DNA of 64,000 nucleotides from Bin25 sp965221765. Its GTDB lineage: Bacteria; Bacteroidota; Bacteroidia; Flavobacteriales; Flavobacteriaceae. Positions 54,866 to 62,649 of the stretch are shown in pieces; within the stretch, counting starts at the first letter, position 1; every line of letters starts with the position of its first letter. The stretch lies in assembly GCA_965221765.1 (NCBI GenBank), contig OZ244911.1:1116001-1180000 (forward strand), given 5' to 3'. The position numbers and the translations under genes are program-made. The notes beneath the pieces are model-generated. The model did not search any database, was not told the origin of the DNA, and was given only the letters and a program-made list of their open reading frames with translations.

Positions 54866-55177
54866 CTATTAATTGAATAAAGATCTTGTATCAATCATAT
54901 GACGAACTAGATTTTAAATTATAGTAATCTTAGGGTCAATCTGACCATCTTAGCATGATTAAAAATAGAAAAGTAAAATCATATGATAAACTCATCGATT
55001 ATTCATTTCTAAGCCAAGGGTTTGTAGTCTTTTTCTAGTCATCAATACACCAATGCTATAAAAAAATAGTATTTCAACACTGCATTTAAAAGCTAAAAAT
55101 AATCGCAATTTTAGTTAGTATTGAGAGTTAATGATAATAAAGTTTCAAAGTAACTATTTTCTATCCATCAAAAACAT
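54866..55177. other. Divergent promoter region of tamL and the SpoU methylase gene
   Basis: 312 bp of AT-rich DNA between two divergent starts. I see no RNA element or strong palindrome in it; it should hold both promoters. Confidence 0.4.
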
Positions 55178-55894
55178 ATGATTTCTAAGTCTCAAATTTC
55201 AATAGTAAAAAAACTTCAGTTAAAGAAATACAGATCTAAAACTGGACTTTTTGTTGCAGAAGGTCAAAAGGTAATCAATCAGTGTATTGATAGAGGTTTA
55301 ACAATCCATCGAATATTCAGTACTGAATTGCATAATAATATTCAATCGCAATTAATTAATGTTCAGCAAATGCGTAAGATATCTAATTTTAAAACCCCTA
55401 GTTCTATACTTGGCATTTTCGAAATGCCTCAAAAAAGAGAGATTAAAACTCAAAAAATTGATATTGTCATCGACCGGATTCAAGATCCTGGTAACATGGG
55501 AACGATTATTCGATTGTGTGATTGGTTTGGTTTCAAACAATTGATTTGTAGTGAAGACTCTGTGGATTGTTATAATCCAAAAGTAATTCAAGCCTCCATG
55601 GGTTCATTCTGCAGAGTGCATTGCTTCTATACCAATCTTTTAGATTTTTTGAGCTATCGAAATAAACCGATTTATGGCACATCACCAAATGGAAATTCAA
55701 TTAATGATTTCTACTTTGAGGAATCATTTATTTTATTATTTGGTAATGAATCTCAAGGAATAAGCCAAGGCCTTTATCCTAAAATATCACAATGGATTGC
55801 TATCGATAAATTTTCAAATTGCCAAGCAATTGATAGTTTAAATGTGGCTTCCACCGTTGGTATTTGTTTGTATACTATTAGAAATATCGGATAG
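55178..55894 (+). CDS. SpoU/TrmH-family RNA 2'-O-methyltransferase
   Basis: A 238-aa SPOUT enzyme with an N-terminal substrate-binding domain (KYRSKTGLFVAEGQKVINQC) and the three motifs IQDPGNMGTIIRLCDWFGFK, LLFGNESQGIS and AIDSLNVASTVGICLYTI. It methylates ribose in rRNA or tRNA; the target base is not determined. Neighbourhood with tamL and porT is, to my knowledge, common in Bacteroidota. It is distinct from rlmB at 59092-59826. Confidence 0.88.
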   Translation: MISKSQISIVKKLQLKKYRSKTGLFVAEGQKVINQCIDRGLTIHRIFSTELHNNIQSQLINVQQMRKISNFKTPSSILGIFEMPQKREIKTQKIDIVIDRIQDPGNMGTIIRLCDWFGFKQLICSEDSVDCYNPKVIQASMGSFCRVHCFYTNLLDFLSYRNKPIYGTSPNGNSINDFYFEESFILLFGNESQGISQGLYPKISQWIAIDKFSNCQAIDSLNVASTVGICLYTIRNIG

Positions 55895-55899
55895 TATTT

Positions 55900-56631
55900 T
55901 TAAAAAGGAAAAAATCCAAAATTGATTGTAAATGCCGAATACCTTCCAGTTTTTACTTCAAATATTTCATCGGGTTTAACCGATTTTACAATATTAGCGG
56001 ATGATACAGACCACCGAATGGAAGGTGAGACCCGAAATCGATACAAAATAAAATCAACGCCGAGGCCTACTTCATAATTTAATAAAAACTTTTTTCTATT
56101 GAAAAATGATAGGTTCTTTGTTTGAAAGAACTCCGCTTCATATTCCTTACTAATAGGATGGTTAAGAGATAATCCAAATGCTAAAAAAGGCCTTGTATTA
56201 TTTAAGCGATAAGTTCCCAACTCTACCAATAAAGGTATAGAAATTATATTTGGCGTAAAAGTTAATGCTTTAGAATTTTCACCCATATCATCCATAAATG
56301 TAAAAGTTACATCTTGGCTATTACCAAACAAACCTGAAGGTTCTATGCTAAACTGTACAAAATCGGTTAGTCGATATTTAACAATAAATCCAACATTGAC
56401 CCCCATTCCATTACTAACATGTGATGCTTTTTGACGTTGGTCTTTTTTTAAAGTGAATTGATGATGATCAAAATAGTTGGTCCCTAATTGAATGCCATAA
56501 GAGAATCTATTCCAATTGAGATTGTTATTATTAAGAATTCTATTTTTTACATAAACTCTTTGACCCATGCTAGAAAATCCTAATAGCATAAAAAATCCAA
56601 GGGTTAAAATTTTTAATAGTTTGTATTTCAA
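55900..56631 (-). CDS. porT: PorT-like outer membrane beta-barrel protein (type IX secretion)
   Basis: A 243-aa protein with a signal peptide ending GFSSMGQ and alternating strands typical of an eight-strand barrel (FSYGIQLGTNYFDHHQF, NGMGVNVGFIVKYRLTDFVQ, TPNIISIPLLVELGTYRLNN, FLLNYEVGLGVDFILYRFRV), ending INFGFFPF with a terminal Phe. Size and the position between ubiE and a SpoU methylase are those of PorT, needed for type IX secretion and gliding in Bacteroidota. Other T9SS genes are not in the window. Confidence 0.75.
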   Translation of the reverse strand: MKYKLLKILTLGFFMLLGFSSMGQRVYVKNRILNNNNLNWNRFSYGIQLGTNYFDHHQFTLKKDQRQKASHVSNGMGVNVGFIVKYRLTDFVQFSIEPSGLFGNSQDVTFTFMDDMGENSKALTFTPNIISIPLLVELGTYRLNNTRPFLAFGLSLNHPISKEYEAEFFQTKNLSFFNRKKFLLNYEVGLGVDFILYRFRVSPSIRWSVSSANIVKSVKPDEIFEVKTGRYSAFTINFGFFPF

Positions 56632-57033
56632 ATCTTTAAATTTTAAAAAAACAGTTAAAACTATTCCAAATTTCCGGAATTAGAAAGATTGTATGTTGTC
56701 GTATCACCATGTAAACTAAATAGGCAAAGTTATATCGATGACTCTATTCTTTACTAATCTCACTAGAAAATACTTTTGATTGATCTTCTATAAAAATATC
56801 TTCAAATCCCCCCCCCCCTGTACACCGCTTTCTATGGGGCTGGCATTTTTTTCTTTTTATGAAATGGGGATTCAAGATAAGTCCAATCTATGCATTCGGA
56901 ATAAATCGCTCTTAAAACATCGATAGGATTCTTACAAAAAAGACTTCTGTTTTTTAGATTCATGTCATCAAATTTAGTTTTATTCATTAGAAGTTTTAAA
57001 GATGAACCTTAAATTTTTTCAATTATTCGTTGA
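56632..57033. other. 402-bp intergenic stretch with a C11 tract
   Basis: Between porT and ubiE. It holds a run of 11 C (56808-56818) and otherwise no gene or RNA that I can see. It is the upstream region of porT. Confidence 0.5.
56808..56818. repeat. Homopolymer C11
   Basis: Eleven C in a row, about 180 bp upstream of the porT start. In AT-rich DNA a run of this length is unlikely by chance and is the kind of tract whose length changes can alter promoter spacing. Confidence 0.85.
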
Positions 57034-57762
57034 TTATTTACTTGCTATATAGATACTACAAATTTGAAATATCTGAGGTCTGTATTCAACGGATTTAAAG
57101 CCAATTTGTTTCATTTGTTCGATTAGTTTTCCACTAGATAGAAATAAAAGAGCAGATTTTGATAAATACAAGTAAGCTGATTGTTCTTGAAATAATAATT
57201 TGGTGACTAAAGGCATGATGCAAACGGTGTAGAAAGTATAAAATGGTTTGATAAACCAATTTTTTGGTCTAGAGGTTTCAAGAGTGATTAAACAACCTCC
57301 CTTTTTAATGACTCGAAAAATTTCGGTTAATGCTTTTTCAAGATTTTGAAAGTTTCTCAAACCAAAAGAGATCATCACTACATCAAAAGATTCATCATCA
57401 AAACCTAGAGATTCTGCTGACCCTAATTGTAATTCGATGACTTTATTCAGACCGGCATCTTTAATTTTTGAATGCCCAACATCTAACATTTTTTCAGAAA
57501 TATCGACACCAATCACTTTAACATTAGGAATATGACTCACCGAGATAGCAAAATCCGCAGTGCCAGTAGCTAAATCAAGAATTTTTGTTGGAGATTGATT
57601 TTCGACTAGTTTGGCCACCTTTTTTCGCCACTGGTTATACATCCCAAAGGTGATGATTCGATTAAGTCGATCATAGTTTTGTGAAATACGATTAAACATC
57701 TCTTCAACTTGCCGTTGTTTGCTTCTAGAGTCGTCTTTATTGGGCAGTACGTTTTTGTACAT
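57034..57762 (-). CDS. ubiE: Demethylmenaquinone methyltransferase
   Basis: A SAM-dependent C-methyltransferase (242 aa) for the last step of menaquinone synthesis. Motifs: EEMFNRISQNYDRLNRIITF, the SAM loop KILDLATGTADFAIS, VIGVDISEKMLDVG, ISFGLRNFQNLEKAL (the family's GLRN box). Also called menG. No ubiquinone genes are expected in this phylum, so menaquinone is the substrate. Confidence 0.94.
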   Translation of the reverse strand: MYKNVLPNKDDSRSKQRQVEEMFNRISQNYDRLNRIITFGMYNQWRKKVAKLVENQSPTKILDLATGTADFAISVSHIPNVKVIGVDISEKMLDVGHSKIKDAGLNKVIELQLGSAESLGFDDESFDVVMISFGLRNFQNLEKALTEIFRVIKKGGCLITLETSRPKNWFIKPFYTFYTVCIMPLVTKLLFQEQSAYLYLSKSALLFLSSGKLIEQMKQIGFKSVEYRPQIFQICSIYIASK

Positions 57763-57797
57763 TAGAATCAGAATAAGATATTAGGCATCGATTAGAC

Positions 57798-59075
57798 TCA
57801 ATAACGATAAATAGTAGCCCATAATTTTTCTAATCGGTTTCTTAATTTTTCTTCTTGGGGGTTATTATTAGGAAAATAAATCTGAGAATGTTTGATTTTT
57901 TCGGGCATGTAATCTTGAACCACAAATTCATTGGGGTAATCATGCGCATAGTTATAATTTTTAGCGGCACCTAGTGCTTTATGGAATCTTGTTGGAGCAT
58001 TTCTCAAATGCAGTGGCACAGAAAGATTAGGGTTTTGATGGTGTAGTTTTTCTGCATTTTTAATGCCCATGTAGGCCGAATTACTTTTTTCACTGGCGGC
58101 TAGATAAATAACACATTGACTCAAAATGATTTTGGCTTCGGGGAGGCCAATTTTTTGAACCGCTTCAAAGGTCGCATTGGTCAACAGTAGGGCATTGGGA
58201 TTGGCCAATCCGATATCTTCAGATGCTAAAATGATTAATCTTCGTGCAATGAAAATCGGATCTTGTCCTAATTCTATCATGGAAGCAAGCCAGTACAAGG
58301 CTGCGTTTGGGTCACTTCCTCTGATGGATTTAATAAAAGCGGAGATACGATCATAATAGGAATCTCCTTTTTTATCGAAAACAAAATTTTTTGTTTGCAA
58401 CGTTTGTTGAATCAATTCATTGGTAATGGTCAATGGTTTGGTATCGATCGAAGAGAGGACCACTAATTCAAAGATCGAAAGCATTTTTCGAGCATCACCA
58501 CCGGAACTAATCATTAAGGCATCGGTTTGTTTTAAATGAATATCTCGGGTTTTTAATATCTCATCTAATTGGATAGCTTGTTTTAAAATGGTTTTTAATT
58601 CGGATTTTGTTAGCGGGTTTAATAGATAAACTAAACATCGAGATAATAGGGGATTGATGACTTCAAAGCCAGGATTTTCAGTCGTCGCACAGATCAATGT
58701 GATGATACCTGTTTCAACGCCTTCTAGAAGAGAATCTTGTTGTGATTTAGAAAATCGGTGAATTTCATCAACCAATAAAACCGTTCTATTTTCTATGGAT
58801 GATTGATTTTTCGACTGAGTTAACACTTCTCGTATTTGTTTTACACTGGTATCGATTGCTGATAATTTGACAAAAGGTCGAGATTGGCCTTTGGCCAAAA
58901 TTTCTGCTAGAGCTGTTTTTCCTGACCCTGGTGGACCCCAAAAAATCATCGATCTCAAACTTTGCCCATTAAAAAAACAGTTAAGACTTCCCCTAGGACC
59001 AACCAGATGCTGTTGACCTATAAATTGATGAATTGTTTGGGGTCGGACTCTTTGTGCAAGTGGTATCGTGTTCAT
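57798..59075 (-). CDS. rarA: Replication-associated recombination ATPase
   Basis: A clamp-loader-like AAA+ ATPase (MgsA/RarA) acting at stalled forks. I place the start at 59075 (MNTIPLAQRVRPQTIHQFIG); an in-frame ATG at 59150 would overlap rlmB by 59 bp and add 25 atypical residues. Motifs: Walker A FWGPPGSGKTALAEILAKGQ, Walker B TVLLVDEIHRFSKSQQDSLL, sensor ICATTENPGFEVINPLLSRC, and the C-terminal tetramerisation region SDPNAALYWLASMIELGQDP. Complete. Confidence 0.94.
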   Translation of the reverse strand: MNTIPLAQRVRPQTIHQFIGQQHLVGPRGSLNCFFNGQSLRSMIFWGPPGSGKTALAEILAKGQSRPFVKLSAIDTSVKQIREVLTQSKNQSSIENRTVLLVDEIHRFSKSQQDSLLEGVETGIITLICATTENPGFEVINPLLSRCLVYLLNPLTKSELKTILKQAIQLDEILKTRDIHLKQTDALMISSGGDARKMLSIFELVVLSSIDTKPLTITNELIQQTLQTKNFVFDKKGDSYYDRISAFIKSIRGSDPNAALYWLASMIELGQDPIFIARRLIILASEDIGLANPNALLLTNATFEAVQKIGLPEAKIILSQCVIYLAASEKSNSAYMGIKNAEKLHHQNPNLSVPLHLRNAPTRFHKALGAAKNYNYAHDYPNEFVVQDYMPEKIKHSQIYFPNNNPQEEKLRNRLEKLWATIYRY

Positions 59076-59091
59076 GAAAGCAGAAAAATGA

Positions 59092-59826
59092 TTAACCCAG
59101 CTGATGTTGATTGATATGGTAGAGCGTAATGCCACAAGCAACTGAAACATTCAGAGAATTCATCTGTTTTGCCATGGGAAGCCGCACGAGAGTAGTAACC
59201 AATTGTTTAATGCCTTTAGAAATTCCTTTATGTTCATCACCAGCCACAATAGCCAGCGGTTTTTTAAAAGAGGTTTCAAAAATAGAATGTGTACTTTTTT
59301 CATCTAGTCCAATAATCGGAATATTTCGATCAATCAATTGATGTAAAACATCTTTTAAGTGATTTACTCTGACAATAGGAATTTTTAAAATTCCTCCACA
59401 AGAAGTTGAAATAACATCCGAAGTGATCCCAACAGAGTGGTGATTACTGATAATAATGGCAGAAATCGAGGTGGCCACAGCCGTTCGTACGATGGCTCCA
59501 AAATTTCGAATATTTGTAACCCCGTCCAGTAAAAGAAAAACAAAGTCTGATTGTTTATTGAGAAGTTGGGACAGTAATTTTTCAAAAGAAACATATTGAA
59601 TCGGACTACTAAGGGCTATTATTTTGGTTTTCGAATTTTTTGATAGTTTAAATAGCTTTTGTTTTGGAACGTATTGTAAAGGGATTTGACTTTTCTGAAT
59701 TCTGTGTAGTAAGGAAGAGAGATGCCAATGATGATAATCTTTTAAAATCCAAATTTTTTCAATGGAGTGATTGGATTCCAAAGCTTCTGAAATCGCATTG
59801 ATCCCATAAATGTGCAACTGTTCCAT
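59092..59826 (-). CDS. rlmB: 23S rRNA 2'-O-methyltransferase RlmB
   Basis: A 244-aa SPOUT methylase: HIYGINAISEALESNHSIEK (substrate-binding domain), then LLDGVTNIRNFGAIVRTAVA, IVAGDEHKGISKGIKQLV and MNSLNVSVACGITLYHI. The RlmB-type N-terminus separates it from the shorter SpoU enzyme above. Target G2251 of 23S rRNA is known for the family. It lies just upstream of rarA. Confidence 0.9.
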   Translation of the reverse strand: MEQLHIYGINAISEALESNHSIEKIWILKDYHHWHLSSLLHRIQKSQIPLQYVPKQKLFKLSKNSKTKIIALSSPIQYVSFEKLLSQLLNKQSDFVFLLLDGVTNIRNFGAIVRTAVATSISAIIISNHHSVGITSDVISTSCGGILKIPIVRVNHLKDVLHQLIDRNIPIIGLDEKSTHSIFETSFKKPLAIVAGDEHKGISKGIKQLVTTLVRLPMAKQMNSLNVSVACGITLYHINQHQLG

Positions 59827-60161
59827 AGTTTCAAAAGTAAATGTTTCATCTACTTTTAAAAAGCGATGAATTATTCTAATGGCTGAGAAAACTGACTGTT
59901 TAACGATTTAAAATAATGTTTAATTGCCGTGGGGATTCATCAATTCCAGAAGATCAAGCATAAATTCGAATAGTTTCTCCTACTTGGTCATGACATAATA
60001 AAAAGATTAAAAATCATATCTCTTTGTAACCGTCAGTTATAATAAATGTTGGAAAAGGGGATAGCTCACATAAATTTCTTATATTTTATTCAATAAGAGC
60101 TTTCGTTTAATTTGTAGATGTGGTAATATGTTAACTTTGATTTAAAAAAAACACAGAGTGT
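59827..60161. other. 335-bp intergenic stretch before the Mod/Res locus
   Basis: Divergent region between rlmB and mod. AT-rich, with no gene, RNA or clear repeat. Confidence 0.4.
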
Positions 60162-61035
60162 ATGAAAACCAAAAAACATATCGAACAATATCAACATGTA
60201 AAAGATAAAAGAGTAAATATTCCTCAAGTAGGGCTAGTAAATTCTAAAACAGATCCTTTGACCAAAGAAAAAAAGACATACACTTATGACCCTTACTTAG
60301 ACCCTTCACTTCAATGGGCGGGTAAAAAAGAACACACTAGTTTTGAAGTACCGACCGTGAGTCTCCATGTTCATGAGAGGATAGATCCAAAAACTATAAT
60401 TGAATCTGTAAAAAAAAATCAAGGTGAAAAAAAACAATTGAGTTTGTTTTCTGAATTTGAACCATTAAGAGAAGCTATTGATTTTTATAAACACGAACAA
60501 GAATGGGCTAATCGTTTAATTGCTGGAGATAGCCTTTTGGTTATGAACTCTTTTATTGAAAAAGAAAGCATGGCTGGCAAGGTCCAAATGATATATTTTG
60601 ATCCGCCATATGGAATAAAGTATAAATCAAACTTTCAACCGTTCACTTCAAGCAGATCAATGAAAGAAAATGACAATGAAAAGGATTTGACTGCTGAACC
60701 TGAGATGATTAAAGCGTTTAGGGATACATGGGAACTAGGTATTCATTCTTACCTCAACTACTCTTAGAGACAGATATAAATTAGCTTACAAACTTTTCTT
60801 TCTGAAACAGGTAGTATTTTCGTTCAAATTTCAGATGAAAATGTCCATCTAATGTAAAATCTTTTAGATGAAATATTTGGGCCAAATAATTTTGTTGTTG
60901 ATATAATTTTTACAAAAACGGGTAGTAAAGAAAGTGGAATAATAAAACCTATTAATGACCATTTGCTATGGTATACAAGGGATTCTGATAAAGTCAAGTA
61001 TAGAAGATTATTTACAGATCGAAAATATGATCATT
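60162..61035 (+). pseudogene. mod: Adenine-specific DNA methyltransferase (Mod), 5' part
   Basis: The N-terminal part of a beta-class amino-methyltransferase: DPYLDPSLQWAGKKEHTSFE, EQEWANRLIAGDSLLVMN, and motif IV IYFDPPYGIKYKSNF (DPPY at 60600-60611). The frame breaks at about 60755 (SYLNYS then stop; one base less gives LTTLRDRYKLAYK). It shifts again near 60795 to SETGSIFVQISDENVHLM and meets an in-frame TAA (60855-60857) before NLLDEIFGPNNFVVDIIFTK. The text ends KYRRLFTDRKY at about 61032, where the sequence inverts. The missing 3' part lies on the opposite strand, next entry. Confidence 0.85.
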
Positions 61036-62649
61036 TTTCTCATTCACTACAGTGATATAACACGTAAACTTTCAATCCCGCGATCGTCAACTATTTTTAC
61101 TGCAATATGATTACCTGGTTTAAAAGGTAGAGAAACGGTTCCTTTGAAATAATTTATTTTTTCTAAGTCAATATCCGCTTTTAAATTTTTTGAAAGCCTA
61201 TTCCATCCATAATTACCCCCCCCCATTTGGGAAGAAAACTTGTGATGGGAATAAAGACCTATTATCATAATCTGTATCAAGCATCCACATTGCGATATTA
61301 TTCTTTCCTCCACTTTCAACTTTTCCTGTTTTAGGATTGTAGTAATCAAATCCTAATACCTCAACTTGAATCTTATCGTCTTGAATCTTATTAATTTGAA
61401 TGTCAGGTTGAGCAATTAGCCAGAAACTTTCATTACAGCTTCTTCTATTTCTTAAATCCTCAGTCAGTAAATCAGCATTCATCTGAACCTTTAAAAGTTG
61501 CATACCAGCAATTGACGGCTCAAGTTGATCTATATATTTTGCAGCTTCACTATCAAATTGAAAAGCACAGAACAATAGCATATGAGTTTTTAGAGTTCTT
61601 GCTTCATGCCATGCCCCCTCAACTATTCTTTGCTCCAAAGGAGCGTGCTCTGGTCCAAAAACTACAAGTACCTTTTGGGGTTCTTGTTCATTCGTTTCGG
61701 CTTCTGCCTGTATGTATTTTGTTCCATACATTGGCTCTACTCGTGAGAATTGAATAATATTTCCTCCTTTTGCTCTAACTCCGGTTTTTAATAGCTCATC
61801 TCTCCACTCCGATTGTCTACATGTTTCTCCACTTCTTGTTATTGAATTGTTTGCAACTTTTTGCTCATTTTGAATTTCATCAAAAGACTTGGCATAGGGT
61901 GCTGGAACAGCTTCAACAGTAAAAGGTCCAGTAATCCTTATTTTAGTATTGTCAATCAATGGTTGATCAAAAAGTGTTTCTTTCCCTAAAGGCTGATTAT
62001 TGGCGATCTGACTAAGCGTTATGTGGTTTACCACTTTATATTTTAACCCCGATGATATACCTTCCTTTGGAAAAGCTAATTCATAGTATGGATAATGGGA
62101 GGTCATTAATCTTTGTTTAGCTAAGGTTAATGCTACTCTGCTCGTATCACAAGTTATCCACTTTCTTCCATATTGCTCAGCTACATAGGCCGTAGTTCCA
62201 CTGCCGCATGTTATATCTAAAACAATATCTCCAGGATCTGTTGTCATTAGCATAGCTCGCTTTATAACCTTTGGGTTCGTTTGAACAACATAAACCATAT
62301 TTGAAGAACCACCTAAGTCATTCCATAGATTTGATATTCCTTTAATTGGATAATCTGAAAGCCTCCGAAGATACTGTAGATTATTTCCTGTTATTAACCT
62401 TTTTTCTTGATGAAGACGATGAAGTCCATCGACAGTTGTTTTCCAATGATTCTTATTCCCTGGGAAATATTTTTTACCATCAAATTCAACTTCTACGGTT
62501 GTGTTTTTACTAAACCCTTCAGAGATTATAGGATCATATCTGAATACTTTCTCCGGATTAAAATTTTTTGGAATACTCTTAGAATATTTTTCACTATTTT
62601 CTCCGTATTTAAAATTGTCATTTATTAAATCATCGATAAACTTATAATA
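61036..62649 (-). pseudogene. mod: Mod 3' part, inverted relative to its 5' part
   Basis: Read on the minus strand from about 62650: YKFIDDLINDNFKYGENSEK, HWKTTVDGLHRLHQEKRLIT, then the SAM motif ILDITCGSGTTAYVAEQYG and KWITCDTSRVALTLAKQRL. A long C-terminal region (RIVEGAWHEARTLKTHMLLF) follows. A run of nine G (61216-61224 as C) puts it into a stop after FFPNGGG; with eight G it continues NYGWNRLSKNLKADIDLEKI and ends PGNHIAVKIVDDRGIESLRV, stop at 61047. This is exactly the part lacking after 61035, so one protein has been cut by an inversion of about 1.6 kb. Confidence 0.85.
61216..61224. repeat. Homopolymer C9 (G9 on the mod coding strand)
   Basis: Nine C in a row within the C-terminal part of mod. 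With eight the reading frame is restored for the last ~60 residues. Confidence 0.9.
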
